In this document: one piece after another, positions 25,522-35,313 of the stretch | Layout: each line of letters starts with the position of its first letter | How positions within the stretch are numbered: the first letter of the stretch is position 1 | Translations under genes and position numbers: made by a program | Notes under the pieces: generated by a model | What the model saw: the letters and a program-made list of their open reading frames with translations, nothing else | Database searches by the model: none | What the model was told of the DNA's origin: nothing | Assembly: GCA_947591475.1 (NCBI GenBank) | Contig: CANQDE010000007.1 | Coordinates: forward strand, 17,458-81,457 | From: an uncultured Alistipes sp. | GTDB taxonomy: Bacteria > Bacteroidota > Bacteroidia > Bacteroidales > Rikenellaceae | Direction: 5' to 3' | DNA: 64,000 nucleotides

Positions 25522-26511
25522 TTATAGGTCGCGTTCCGCGACGAAACGGCACAAGTCGATCAATGCCTTGCGGTAGACCGAATCATCGTATTCGGCGAGC
25601 AGGCCGATAGCTCGGGCGATGTATTCCTGCATGATCCGTCCGGCTTCGTCCAGTCCGCCTTCGTTCGTAACGAGCGATTGCAGATATTCGACCGATGTTT
25701 CGTCGTCGTGGCAGCATGCAAGCCGTTCGAGCAATTCCGCGCGTCGGTTTTCATCGACCCGTTCCAGCACAGCGAGAAGCGGCAAGGTGATTTTTCCCTC
25801 GCGCAGGTCGTTGCAGGCGGGTTTTCCGGTGTGGGTTTGCGTCCGGAAATCGAGTATGTCGTCTTGAATTTGGAACGCCATGCCCAATGCTTCGCCGAAG
25901 CGTCTCATCGAGGCCACCCGATCGCGTGTCGCGCTGACGGCCAATGCGCCGGCCGAAGCGCTGACCCCCAACAGGCAAGCCGTTTTCTTATATATAATAT
26001 CGGTATAAAGGTCTCGGGTCATGCGCCGTTTGTCTGCACAGTCGGATTGCTCGACCTCGCCTTCGCAAAGTGCGGCCATCGCTCCGCAGATGTGGGAAAC
26101 CAAGTCGAACTGTCCGCTTTGCAAGCCGATGCTCATGTTCCGTGCCAAGATGTAGTCGCCCAAGATGACCGATTTGTGCGATTGCCAGCGGGCATTGATC
26201 GATGGGCGGCCCCGACGGGTGTCCGATTCGTCGATCACATCGTCGTGGATGAGCGAAGCGACGTGGATCATCTCGACCAGCATGGCCGCTAAACAGGTGC
26301 GCCGACCGGCTGCCGCGCCCTTGACCGAAGCGTTGAGCGATGCCGAGAGGATGACCAACAGCGGACGGATGCCCTTGCCGCGCGACGAGAGGGCATATTG
26401 CAACATTTCGGAAAGGAGTTCGCCTTCGGCCGTGAATTGCCGTTCGACGAAGGCTTCGTAAGCCTCCAATTCCGTTGCAACGGATGCGCGTATGGTATCG
26501 AGTGCGCTCAT
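25522..26511 (-). CDS. Polyprenyl diphosphate synthase
   Basis: The 329-residue all-helical enzyme extends allylic diphosphates with IPP. First Asp-rich motif is SLIHDDVIDESDTRRGRPS (about 91-109), preceded by GKGIRPLLV; the second is FQIQDDILDF (about 214). KKTACLLG and LREGKITLPLL are conserved nearby. Small residues before the first motif suggest a long-chain product such as the menaquinone side chain, so an IspB-like role is probable but the chain length cannot be read with certainty. Confidence 0.9.
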   Translation of the reverse strand: MSALDTIRASVATELEAYEAFVERQFTAEGELLSEMLQYALSSRGKGIRPLLVILSASLNASVKGAAAGRRTCLAAMLVEMIHVASLIHDDVIDESDTRRGRPSINARWQSHKSVILGDYILARNMSIGLQSGQFDLVSHICGAMAALCEGEVEQSDCADKRRMTRDLYTDIIYKKTACLLGVSASAGALAVSATRDRVASMRRFGEALGMAFQIQDDILDFRTQTHTGKPACNDLREGKITLPLLAVLERVDENRRAELLERLACCHDDETSVEYLQSLVTNEGGLDEAGRIMQEYIARAIGLLAEYDDSVYRKALIDLCRFVAERDL

Positions 26512-26710
26512 AAATGATTAAAGACGAACAAAGATACGATTTTTCTGGAAATTTTTATTAACTGGGTGGGAACTTCATTATTCTTGCGGTTGTTTTATTG
26601 GGTTTTGCGGTTTTCTGATGTTCGTCTCGGCAAAAAGCAAAAACAAAAAACGATCGGAAACGAAGATAAGGACGCAAATAGCAAAACATTTTATCGTACT
26701 AATAAAAAAT

Positions 26711-27010
26711 TTCGTATCTTTGTCCCAGACATACTGAAAGCGCATCGGCTTTTCTTCTTGGCTCAGAACTTAGACACTTTTGACACAACGAAGAATTTAA
26801 GTTGATGCTCGCGCTGTTTTTCGGCGTGGGCATTTCTTCAATCTTCTTTGTGGGCAGTCTAAGGCCTTGAGTCAGGGTTGAGTGATTTGCCCGCTTTTTT
26901 ATGCCCATAGCTACACGGCGGGCCGAACTCACCGGAGGAACTTCTCGACGTTTTCGATCATTCTGATTCTTAAATGAATGTACTTCGCCTTAATGATTGA
27001 AATCGGTTCC
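26711..27010 (+). ncRNA. Dispersed element R, copy 1: possible small RNA
   Basis: Begins with TTCG plus a -7 box TATCTTTG (26715-26722), then about 175 nt with a hairpin near 26810 (GCTG-TTTTTC-GGC) and a terminator-like end: GTGGGCA pairs with TGCCCGC before six T at 26895-26900. Sequence similarity to copy 2 (32276-32576, opposite strand) continues past the T-run to about 27010. Frames through it are broken in one copy, so an RNA is likelier than a protein. Confidence 0.55.
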
Positions 27011-27049
27011 TTTCGACTGAATTTGGCCCGCCGCTTTTCTTGAAAACAA

Positions 27050-27345
27050 TCGGAAGCGAAGAAAGCCTTGAAAAGTACCGGAACTCTCCACCGCGTAGGG
27101 AACCCCGTTCAAACGGGGGCGGGACGAAGACTGCGGAGGTCGCCGATAGGCGGGCCTCCGCGGGCGGAGGCTTCGGCCCGCGGCCCTTATAAAAGGGCCT
27201 TTAAATGCGATGCACGGTCAATTTGCTGCCAATGGTTTCGGTCGCTTCCGACCGCTTTCGAGAAAAACGGGGGGGGGCAGCGAAGATGACGCTTAATAAA
27301 CAAATTGACGGTTTACCGCATTAGGAACCGCTTTCAAAAGCGGGA
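27050..27345. repeat. REP-like units and GC-rich block
   Basis: From left: GAAGCGAAGAAAGCCTTGAA, a REP hairpin GGGAACCCCGTTCAAACGGG (27102-27121), a GC-rich block (27118-27190: GACGAAGACTGCGGAGG..., GGCGGGCCTCCGCGGGCGGA), a TTATAA-centred GGCCC/GGGCC palindrome, GCAGCGAAGATGACG and another REP hairpin CCGCTTTCAAAAGCGG (27329-27344). With copy 1 of element R this fills the whole 920-bp gap; no gene is seen. Confidence 0.65.
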
Positions 27346-27434
27346 AGATACTCCGTCTCGGCATAATCAAGCTATCGCTTGCTTCTGCACTCGACTTTTC
27401 GTATCTTTGACGACGATAATAAATTCGATAGCGA

Positions 27435-29951
27435 ATGAATTTTTCCCGACTTTTGCGTCGTTGCCTGCCTGCGGCGGCGGTTTTGGCACTCTTTTTCGTG
27501 GTGAGCGCGGCCTATTTTGCGCCCCAGTTCCGTGGCGAGGTGCTCCCGCAGCACGATACCATGCAGTTCGACGGCATGGCGAAAGATATTCGACAGATGC
27601 GCACCGATACGGGCGAAGACCCCCAATGGACGGGCGGCATGTTCGGCGGTATGCCCGCTTATCTGATCGACGTCTCCTATCCGGCGCAGTTGGTTAAAAA
27701 TACGGTCGGGCGCATCGTCCGAATCATCGACACGCCGGCCGGCTTCCTCTTTTTCGCTATGACGGCCATGTGGGTGATGCTCCTGTTGTGCGGCGTCGAC
27801 CCTTGGGTGGCTATCGTCGGGGCATTGGCCTATGGATTGTCGACCTATTTTCTGTTGATTATCGCCGCGGGCCACATCACCAAGATGTGGGCGTTGGTCT
27901 ACGCTCCGTTGATGATGGGCGGCGCGTGGATGACCTTGCGCGGAAACATGTGGTACGGCGGTGCGTTGACGGCGCTCGCGGCCTCGCTCGAAATCGGCGC
28001 CAACCATCCGCAGATCACTTATTATTTTCTGATGGCGATGGCCGCCTTCTGGATTAGCGAGGCGATCGTCGCAGGACGCGAAAAGCGGTTGAAGTCATTC
28101 GTTCGCCGTACGGCCGTGCTGGTCGCTGCGGGAATGTTGGCCGTGGGGTCGAATTTCGCGCCATTGTGGTATACGGCCCAGCATTCGAAAGATACGATAC
28201 GCGGCGGTTCGGAGTTGGCGACGGCCTCCGGAACCGCGCGCAACGGCTTGGCGCTCGATTATGCAACGGCTTGGAGCTACGGTCGGGCCGAAAGTTTCAA
28301 CCTGTTGATTCCCGACTTCATGGGACGCGAATCGGGTTCGACGTTCGAGGCCGACAGCCGAACGGCGGCCGTATTGAACGATTACGGTCTGCGCGGTGCG
28401 GCGCAGCAGCTGCCCACCTATTGGGGCGAACAACCCTACACGGGCGGCCCGACCTATCTGGGAGCTGCCGCCGTCTTCCTCGCCGCGTTGGGCGTTGCGT
28501 TGCTGTGCGGACGCAACAAGTGGTGGATGTTGGCCGTCTGCGGGGTGATGTTGTTGCTTTCGTGGGGACGTAATCTGTTGTGGTTCACCGAATTGTTCTT
28601 CGACTGGCTGCCCGGCTACGACAAATTCCGGACGGTTTCGATGACGCTCGTCGTCGTGCAGTGGATCGTGCCGTTGGCAGGGGCTTTGGCGTTGATGCGG
28701 TTGTGGCGCGACGAGGTGCCGCGCGAACGGTTGTGGCGGGCGCTGGCTTGGGCCGGAGGCATCACGGGCGGCCTTTGCCTGCTTTTTGCGGTGGCGGGCG
28801 GTTCGTTGTTCGATTTCGGCGAAAAGGCCGACGCGGCGATGATGTCCGACCAGTTCGCCCGAATTTTCGAAGCGAATCATTTGCAAAGCTATATCGACCG
28901 TGGTTTGGACCTCGAATGGGGCGAAACGACGGCCGCAGCGATGGCTGCCGACCGTGCCGCCATGATGCAGGCCGATGCCTGGCGTTCCTTCCTGATGATC
29001 GTTCTGGCCGCGGGGGCTGTTGCGTTATTCGCCGTGCGGCGCATCCGGCGGGGCACGCTCGTGGGCGTGCTCGCTGCGGTGATGTTGCTCGACTTGGTGC
29101 CCGTTGACCGGCGATTCCTCTCGTCCGACGATTTCGTGTCGCCCCGTCGGCGGCAGATTGCGATGACCGAGGCCGATCGGCAGATTTTGGCCGATTCGAC
29201 GCTCGGATTCCGTGTGCTCAATTTGACGGTCAGCCCCTTCAACGATGCCACGACGAGCTATTTCCACCGGTCGGTGGGCGGTTATCACGGAGCGAAGCTG
29301 GCCCGTTATCAAGATTTGATCGACCGTTATCTGAACGATATGGACGACCGCGTGTTGGACATGCTCAACACCCGTTATGCGATTGTCGCCGGTGCGGACG
29401 GGGTGCCGCAGGCCGTGCGGCGCGATACGGAGTTCGGTGCGGCATGGTTCGTCGACCGTGCGGTCGAGGCCGATACGCCGCAACAGGAAATCGACCTGCT
29501 GGGCGAGGTCGATTTGCGGACGACGGCGGTGGTTGCTGCTGCGGATGCCGACGAAGTGGCCGTGTTGTCGGAAGCCGGTGTGCCGGTTGCGGATTCGACG
29601 GCAGCTGAGCGTTCGATCCGTCTGACGGAATACCGCCCCAACTATCTGAAATACGATTACACGACGCCCGATGCAGGGGTGGCCGTCTTCTCCGAAATTT
29701 TCTACGACAAAGGCTGGACGGCCTATGTCGATGGGGTGGAGACTCCCTATTTTCGGGCCGATTACGTGTTGCGGGCGATGACGTTGCCTGCCGGAACGCA
29801 CATCGTCGAATGGCGGTTCCGAGCTCCGGCGTGGACGACGGTCGAGACCGTTACGGGCATCGCTTCCGTTTTGATTCTCTTATGCGTGCTCGGGGCTTTG
29901 GCGATGGCAGTCCGTTCCGCCCGTGCCGATTGCGGTAGGCCGAAAGCCTAA
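27435..29951 (+). CDS. YfhO-family multi-pass membrane protein
   Basis: The 838-residue protein has an N-terminal signal-anchor, then about a dozen hydrophobic segments (for example FLFFAMTAMWVMLLLCGVDP, LALFFVV, AAVFLAALGVALL) and a C-terminal extracytoplasmic beta-type domain ending in a last helix (VTGIASVLILLCVLGALAMA). HDTMQFDGMAKDI in the first loop and GGMFGGMPAYLID resemble the acidic loop of GT-C glycosyltransferases. YfhO proteins are thought to glycosylate cell-wall polymers in Firmicutes; the role in Bacteroidota is unproven. It is convergent with the glycosidase at 29974. Confidence 0.82.
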   Translation: MNFSRLLRRCLPAAAVLALFFVVSAAYFAPQFRGEVLPQHDTMQFDGMAKDIRQMRTDTGEDPQWTGGMFGGMPAYLIDVSYPAQLVKNTVGRIVRIIDTPAGFLFFAMTAMWVMLLLCGVDPWVAIVGALAYGLSTYFLLIIAAGHITKMWALVYAPLMMGGAWMTLRGNMWYGGALTALAASLEIGANHPQITYYFLMAMAAFWISEAIVAGREKRLKSFVRRTAVLVAAGMLAVGSNFAPLWYTAQHSKDTIRGGSELATASGTARNGLALDYATAWSYGRAESFNLLIPDFMGRESGSTFEADSRTAAVLNDYGLRGAAQQLPTYWGEQPYTGGPTYLGAAAVFLAALGVALLCGRNKWWMLAVCGVMLLLSWGRNLLWFTELFFDWLPGYDKFRTVSMTLVVVQWIVPLAGALALMRLWRDEVPRERLWRALAWAGGITGGLCLLFAVAGGSLFDFGEKADAAMMSDQFARIFEANHLQSYIDRGLDLEWGETTAAAMAADRAAMMQADAWRSFLMIVLAAGAVALFAVRRIRRGTLVGVLAAVMLLDLVPVDRRFLSSDDFVSPRRRQIAMTEADRQILADSTLGFRVLNLTVSPFNDATTSYFHRSVGGYHGAKLARYQDLIDRYLNDMDDRVLDMLNTRYAIVAGADGVPQAVRRDTEFGAAWFVDRAVEADTPQQEIDLLGEVDLRTTAVVAAADADEVAVLSEAGVPVADSTAAERSIRLTEYRPNYLKYDYTTPDAGVAVFSEIFYDKGWTAYVDGVETPYFRADYVLRAMTLPAGTHIVEWRFRAPAWTTVETVTGIASVLILLCVLGALAMAVRSARADCGRPKA

Positions 29952-29973
29952 TGCCGTATCGAAATGGCCTTTT

Positions 29974-32115
29974 TTAAGGCATGGGGTTGATCGCTTCCCA
30001 ACGGACGTCCCACGTGCCGTCTTTCGGGAAGCCCGGATTTTCGACTTCGCATCCGTCCCACCCTGCGCACATCAACGCTACGGTGGCTAACAGACCGCCG
30101 TTCCCGGGCAGGTAGCAGCGCAATCGCTCGGTCTGGTAGTTATGCCCATTCGTGAGGTAGGTGTTTGTGCGCTTGTCCATGAGAATTGCACGGAGCGCTT
30201 TTTCGGGCTCTCCCATCCGCACGGCATTCATCGCCGTGGTGGGGTAATCCCAGCCCCAAGTCTTTTCCCAATTCCAGTTGTCGTAAACCCAGTCGAAGGT
30301 CTTGCGCATGCAGTCGGGATCGACCAAAGGCGACAGCGGCAGCATGCCGCAAGCCATCAGACAAGCCATGTGGTCGGAGGTGAAGCGGATGTCGCTGTAA
30401 GTGTCCACGGCATTTTCCGCCGCGAGGTAGCGTCCTTGTTCGTCCGCTGCCAGCGGCGAAAGTTTGTGCAACATCGTATCCCATTCCGGATGACGGGGCT
30501 GACCGAGCCGTTCGCGCCATTGTTGCGCCACGTCGAGCGCGTAATACCAATAGGCCAACTCGAACGGCGGATTGATCGTAACGGCTGCACGCAGCGTCTC
30601 CTGCGCGGGAATGGCGCCTTTGATGGTGTATCGGTCGTTTTCGGCATCGTAAGTCAGGAAGTCGGCCATGAAGCGGGCCGTCTGTTCGACCATGTCGGCG
30701 TACTTGCGCAAAAAGGCCTCCGAGGGATCGGCGCGATAGACCAGTTCGGCCATATAGATGGGGTGGGGCTGTTGCCAGATGAGGAACGAACCCGTGTTCG
30801 AAGGCGCTTCGCCGCCCCATGGGTCGGTCATCTTCATCCAGCGGGCGCCCTCGAACCCTTGACGTTCGGCGATTTGGCGGGCGATCGGTTGCACGGTGAG
30901 GTACCAGTCGAGCGTGCGGGCTGCGATTTGTTCGCGGTTCCAGAGGGCGAAGTGCGCTTGATGCCACCAGACCATTTCGAGGTGCGGGCGGCCGTACCAC
31001 GAATTGTAGGTGAGACCCGTCTCCTGCGGCGGATAGACACCGGCCGAGTTGAGGGCCAGCAGGTATTGCGACAGGATGACGCGGCGTTCTAATTCGGCGG
31101 CACGCGGGTCGGTGCAATGGCCGAAGTCCACGAATCCGCCCTGCTGCCAATAGTCCGCCCAATGACGGGCCGAGGCAGCGGCATCGTCGGCAAACGCGAT
31201 GGCGGTCGGCGAGGGGTGGCGTTGGGCGAACTCCACACTGAACGACCATGCGTCCTGTTCGGGCGTGAGCACCGTTTCGTTGCGCCCGCGCTGTTCGAAG
31301 CGGGCGTCGCCCTCCCAGCGAACCGAAACGAAATAGACCGTCGTGTCGAGCACGCGCTTGAGCAGGGCGTGATTGTTCCGGTTTTCGAGAATGACCGTCG
31401 CATGTCGCTCGTCGGCATCCCAGCGCGAAGCATCGTCGGCAGGCTGTCCGGTTGGGTACGGGAAGCGGAGGACGATGGGCGTGCGGGCCGTCGTCGCCAC
31501 CTTGACCGCAATGCGATCGGCATCGGGGCTGCAAAGGGTCTCCACGTCGGTCGGAACGCCGTCGACGGTGAAATGCGAACGAAGCGTGCCCGTCCACAGG
31601 TCGAGCGTTTGGTCGATGCCCGCTACGCGGTTGGGCGTGAGACCGTCGAACCCGACGTAACCCAAGTGGAGCCGGTGGGGATTTTCGCGATACCAGTTCG
31701 TGGCTTGTTTGCCGCGACCGGCGGTTTTGTGCTGAATGGCATAAATCTCCTTGTGTCCGCGGCCGAAGTCGAACTCGCCGACGGTTTCATCGAAGCGGAG
31801 CGAGTCGGGATTGCCGAAACTGTGCCAGCCCCAATGGCTTTGCGTGCCGAGGGCCATGCCCCGTTTGTAGAGATCAGCGAAGGTTTGAAGTCCTGTTACG
31901 TCGGCCGTGAAGGCGAAATCGCCGTTGCCGACCGTGAACGAGGCAAGCGTGTCGATGGCCTGCACCGACGGGTTGTTGCGTTGTACGACCGCCTTGCGGT
32001 CGATCTTTTGCGTTGCGCTATCTGCGAGCGGCGATAAAGAAGCGGTCGCAGCATCTTGTGCGTGGACCTGCAAACCGACTGCGGCAAGCAGGAAGAACGT
32101 GAGGAGTTTTTTCAT
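29974..32115 (-). CDS. Secreted six-hairpin glycosidase (GH65-like)
   Basis: The 713-residue protein has a signal peptide (MKKLLTFFLLAAVGLQVHAQ) and no lipobox, so it is probably periplasmic. An N-terminal beta-rich part (FTVGNGDFAFTADVTGLQTF) precedes a helical (alpha/alpha)6-type catalytic region: WYGRPHLEMVWWHQAHFALW, GARWMKMTDPWGGEAPS, IWQQPHPIYMAELVYR and TWGWDYPTTAMNAVRMGEPE. This is the layout of GH65/GH95-like enzymes; candidate acidic residues are visible but I cannot assign the catalytic one. ATG 32115 is fixed by the signal peptide, with a -7 box TATCTTTG just upstream (minus strand, 32123-32130). Confidence 0.75.
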   Translation of the reverse strand: MKKLLTFFLLAAVGLQVHAQDAATASLSPLADSATQKIDRKAVVQRNNPSVQAIDTLASFTVGNGDFAFTADVTGLQTFADLYKRGMALGTQSHWGWHSFGNPDSLRFDETVGEFDFGRGHKEIYAIQHKTAGRGKQATNWYRENPHRLHLGYVGFDGLTPNRVAGIDQTLDLWTGTLRSHFTVDGVPTDVETLCSPDADRIAVKVATTARTPIVLRFPYPTGQPADDASRWDADERHATVILENRNNHALLKRVLDTTVYFVSVRWEGDARFEQRGRNETVLTPEQDAWSFSVEFAQRHPSPTAIAFADDAAASARHWADYWQQGGFVDFGHCTDPRAAELERRVILSQYLLALNSAGVYPPQETGLTYNSWYGRPHLEMVWWHQAHFALWNREQIAARTLDWYLTVQPIARQIAERQGFEGARWMKMTDPWGGEAPSNTGSFLIWQQPHPIYMAELVYRADPSEAFLRKYADMVEQTARFMADFLTYDAENDRYTIKGAIPAQETLRAAVTINPPFELAYWYYALDVAQQWRERLGQPRHPEWDTMLHKLSPLAADEQGRYLAAENAVDTYSDIRFTSDHMACLMACGMLPLSPLVDPDCMRKTFDWVYDNWNWEKTWGWDYPTTAMNAVRMGEPEKALRAILMDKRTNTYLTNGHNYQTERLRCYLPGNGGLLATVALMCAGWDGCEVENPGFPKDGTWDVRWEAINPMP

Positions 32116-32122
32116 GGTAAAC

Positions 32123-32130
32123 ACAAAGAT
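32123..32130 (-). promoter_or_regulatory. -7 box of the glycosidase gene
   Basis: TATCTTTG on the minus strand only 7 bp before the start codon, so transcription would begin at or next to the ATG (a nearly leaderless message). Confidence 0.45.
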
Positions 32131-32229
32131 ACGAACTTTTTTATTAACTGGTACGGATCGCACCGTTGTCGGATAAAAGGGGAAACGGTGGGCAGCGAAG
32201 AAAACGTCACCAAGCACGCGACACCTCGC

Positions 32230-32262
32230 CGCATAGAGAACGCCTTTCAAAAGGTGCGGAGC
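32230..32262. repeat. REP-like palindromic unit
   Basis: CGCATAGAGAACGCCTTTCA then AAAGGTGCG; hairpin CGCCTTTcAAAAGGTG. Preceded by GGCAGCGAAGAAAACGTCAC at 32192-32211, the companion motif of this family. Confidence 0.6.
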
Positions 32263-32275
32263 CGAATCCTGCCGG

Positions 32276-32576
32276 AGAACCGATTCGATCATTTAGGCGA
32301 AGGAATTCCATTCGGAATCAGAATAACCGAAACTTCGAGGAGGTTATCCGCAGGTTCGACCCCGCTATATATTATATATATAGACATAAAAAAGCGGGCA
32401 AATCACTCAATCCTTGTTTGAGGCCTTGGACTGCCCATAGAGAAGATTGAAGAAATGCCCACGCTGAAAAACAGCGCAAGCATCAACTTAAATCCTTCTC
32501 TATCTCGAAATGTCCAAGTTTCAAACAAAGAAGAAAAGCCGATGCGCTTTCAATATGTCTGGGACAAAGATACGAA
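32276..32576 (-). ncRNA. Dispersed element R, copy 2: possible small RNA
   Basis: Inverted relative to copy 1 at 26711-27010. On the minus strand it has TATCTTTG (32565-32572), the hairpin CGCTG-TTTTT-CAGCG, where copy 1 has a G-U in place of a U-A pair, and TGGGCA...TTGCCCGC before six T (32388-32393). In copy 2 the frame that stays open in copy 1 is broken by a stop. Confidence 0.55.
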
Positions 32577-32589
32577 AAGCCGAGCACAA

Positions 32590-32735
32590 TGCCAAATTTA
32601 TTTGAGCATTGCCGAGCGTGAGTATCTTCGGCGAAGCCAAAGATACGAAAATTTTTTATTAGCGCCCCGTTTGAACGGGGTTCCCTATGCGATGGATTGC
32701 TTCGGTGTTTAGCAACGCTTTCTTCGCTTCCGATC
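32590..32735. repeat. Hairpin repeat plus REP-like unit
   Basis: GCCGAGCGTGAGTATCTTCG, CGAAGCCAAAGATACGAAAA and TTATTAGCGC match the repeats at 22817 and 22946; then GCCCCGTTTGAACGGGG with TTCCCTATGCGATGG and CAACGCTTTCTTCGCTTCCG. No gene in this gap. Confidence 0.65.
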
Positions 32736-32796
32736 GTTTTTTGTTTTTGCTTTTTGCCGAGGTGCAAATCACGGAACCTCTTACGAAAGAAAAATC

Positions 32797-32842
32797 CCCG
32801 CATCCGTCGAATGCAAGAGGGGGATTCGTAGACGGATGCGGG
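32797..32842 (-). terminator. Terminator of the fimbrial operon
   Basis: CCCGCATCCGTC (32797-32808) pairs perfectly with GACGGATGCGGG (32831-32842); leftward it is followed by GATTTTTC. It lies 23 bp after the stop of the FISUMP gene. Confidence 0.85.
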
Positions 32843-32865
32843 AGACTTCGTGTGCGTGTTCGTCG

Positions 32866-35313
32866 CTATTGGTTGCGTATGCAACGGATCGGGTACGACA
32901 TAGGACCTGTTACATTCAATTTTTCAAGTTCTATGTGGGAATTGACCGCGTCCAAAAACACTTCGTTGTCTTGAATGCACAAAGGAAAAATCGCCGAATA
33001 AAATAAACCGTTGTTTAGGCGATATAACCAGCTGTTCCAAAACGGGATACATCCGTTTAGTCTGTTGCCGTCGATCGTTATTGCATAATGCCTTCTATTG
33101 ATCGTAAAATTTTCCTGCGCCTGTTCGTAGGCAGGAATCAGGTTCAGGGAAAATCCCGACCAATTATTGAATGTATGGTCCGTATTCGTGAGGAACGGTT
33201 GGTCGACCGACCCTGCATACTCCCATTGCCAATACAATACGGCTTCATCCAAGTAATCCACGTCGGGCCAATAGCTGTAAAGCGAATTCAAGGTCGGAAT
33301 ATGCCAACCTGCGGGACACAGTTGTTTGTTCCCTTCCTGCGCGCCATTCACTCCTTGCTGGGCGAGTAGAGCGCTTGCCTGATACCCGAAAAATCTCCAT
33401 TCGACATAACCGTTGTCCTGCAAAATAAGCGGATTGCCGTCGTCCGCTCCGGCTACGGCGCGGAAGTTATAGAGATACCCGTATTTTTTCAGATTCGCGG
33501 CGTTTTCCTCGACTAACGGCGTGAATGCGTAGGTGGCCTTGTCCTCGAACATGCGGACGCTTCCCGCAGGCTCTTCGTCGACCGTCTCGACCGTAGTGGT
33601 CGCTCGGTTGCTGAGGGCGGTCGTTCCGTCGTTGTAATGGGTCGCTCTCAGGTTTTCGCGCAGCCAGTACTGGGAACCCATCCGGACGACCGGATAGATG
33701 TTCCGATCCGTTTCGTTATCCATTACCGTATAGGCCCTGTTCGTGTAGGCCCGTTTGCCGGTGGGATTCTCCAACCCCGTGCCCGTCTCGCCTTCGAGCA
33801 TGCAATAATCGTAGTTGGACTGATTTCCCATCGTTATCGTGTGGGTATATTTGGTTTTACTACGCGCATAATCGGTGGCCGTAATACACGATACGGTGCC
33901 TCCGGCCAAGGCGGAAGCATCGCCGGTCGAACTCTCCGACACCTGTACGATGAACCCTTTTTTCAGATCGACGACCCCATTCTTTACGGGGTTGACGATG
34001 ACCGCTTGGTAAAAATTCTTTTTGGAATCGTGGAGCAGTTCCTTGGCGATTTCGGCCACTTGCTTGTCGTTTTCATCGTAAACGCGCCATACGTTCGACG
34101 TCTCCCATTGCTCCTCCGTCGGGATTCGGATGTAATAGACCACCCGATCGTCTGCCGACTTGGCGGTCGCGACCTCCTCCCAATCCACGACGGCTGGGTC
34201 GAACGACAGCTTGCCTGCTTTGGCCGGATCGATGACGATGGTGTAGACGATCCGCTGGTTCATGCCCCAATAAGCGACCGCATCGGTTTTGAGTTGGATA
34301 TGCCGGATGTCGCGGTCGGCTTCGCTCGTCTCCTGCGTGTCGCCGCGATATTTGTTCAATGTGAATCGGAGATCGAAGAAATGCGCATCGGTCAGGCTCT
34401 GGGGAAGCACGAACGCCTTGAAAAGCGACCGGCAGCCCGGTTCGTCGGTGATGTAATCGGTTCCCGTCCCTGTGCTGCTGACGGTGAACGTCGGATGAGC
34501 AGCACCCGTTCCGATGATTGCTTGCGATGCTCTGGCAGCGTCGTCGCTCAACGTCCAGCCGACATGCTCGGCACCGCTCGGTGTCCAGCCGACTACGCCG
34601 TGCTCCACGGTCGGGTCGTTCAACGCGAGTTCCAGATTGCCTTTCGTATAGTAACCCGTGAGCGCTGCATGGTCGATGACCGCCTCCCAATGGCTTTCGG
34701 TTTCGCCGACGGGCTGCTGCACCGACACGCGGATTTCCAACTGGGCCAGAGCGTGATGGAAGAGCGTCGGTACGCCTGAATAACCCGAATCGTTCATTCC
34801 GCCGTTGTCATCGTTCACGCGGTCGATGTTCCCGCTGTAACCGACCGCCTTTTCGGCGTACATCAGGTCGTTGGCCGCTATGCTGATGTCGGCCTTGTCG
34901 CCGGATACGTCGTATTCCGTATAGGTCAACTTTTCGCGTTCGACCGTCGGGCAGCTCCTGTCGGCTGCGTTCTCCGGATAGTAGGAGATGAAATCGACGG
35001 TCGAAGACGTGGGCCAATAGTAATCGACGGTCGGCATCCAAGCCGTTCCATCCTCGTTTTTCTCGATCCGCTGATGATCCATGAAGACGTTTCCTTCGGC
35101 CACGGAGGCATCCGACCATGCGTGCGTAACGAAATGGTCGTAAGTGAATTTGCTTCCGGCGATCTCTTCCCCGGTAGCGCGCGAGAGCCGGTACTTGGCT
35201 GTTTGGAACGTGATTGCCTTCGGGGGCGGGCCGATGGAAAATTCCTCTTGATGCTTCACGCATCCCGTTGACGTCAAACATAACGTCGCAATAATCAAAA
35301 CCGATTTTTTCAT
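32866..35313 (-). CDS. Fimbrillin-like lipoprotein with C-terminal FISUMP domain
   Basis: The 815-residue lipoprotein has lipobox LTSTGC (Cys18). Residues about 30-370 look like a fimbrillin/Mfa-type subunit (ITFQTAKYRLSRATGEEIAG, DYYWPTSSTVDFISYYP, ALAQLEIRVSV, FDLRFTLNKYRG, RIVYTIVID). Residues about 535-815 form a FISUMP-type domain (YPVVRMGSQYWLRENLRATH, NLKKYGYLYNFRAVAG, QLCPAGWHIPTLNSLYSY, YPIRCIRN). It is third in the DUF3575-DUF5119 operon, where a structural or tip fimbrillin is expected; the size and the fusion suggest a tip adhesin. Function is inferred from context. Confidence 0.8.
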   Translation of the reverse strand: MKKSVLIIATLCLTSTGCVKHQEEFSIGPPPKAITFQTAKYRLSRATGEEIAGSKFTYDHFVTHAWSDASVAEGNVFMDHQRIEKNEDGTAWMPTVDYYWPTSSTVDFISYYPENAADRSCPTVEREKLTYTEYDVSGDKADISIAANDLMYAEKAVGYSGNIDRVNDDNGGMNDSGYSGVPTLFHHALAQLEIRVSVQQPVGETESHWEAVIDHAALTGYYTKGNLELALNDPTVEHGVVGWTPSGAEHVGWTLSDDAARASQAIIGTGAAHPTFTVSSTGTGTDYITDEPGCRSLFKAFVLPQSLTDAHFFDLRFTLNKYRGDTQETSEADRDIRHIQLKTDAVAYWGMNQRIVYTIVIDPAKAGKLSFDPAVVDWEEVATAKSADDRVVYYIRIPTEEQWETSNVWRVYDENDKQVAEIAKELLHDSKKNFYQAVIVNPVKNGVVDLKKGFIVQVSESSTGDASALAGGTVSCITATDYARSKTKYTHTITMGNQSNYDYCMLEGETGTGLENPTGKRAYTNRAYTVMDNETDRNIYPVVRMGSQYWLRENLRATHYNDGTTALSNRATTTVETVDEEPAGSVRMFEDKATYAFTPLVEENAANLKKYGYLYNFRAVAGADDGNPLILQDNGYVEWRFFGYQASALLAQQGVNGAQEGNKQLCPAGWHIPTLNSLYSYWPDVDYLDEAVLYWQWEYAGSVDQPFLTNTDHTFNNWSGFSLNLIPAYEQAQENFTINRRHYAITIDGNRLNGCIPFWNSWLYRLNNGLFYSAIFPLCIQDNEVFLDAVNSHIELEKLNVTGPMSYPIRCIRNQ

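Noticed and set aside
26711..32576. Retron or group II intron for the inverted 300-bp elements
   Set aside because: No reverse transcriptase gene lies near either copy and no intron domain V-like hairpin was seen.
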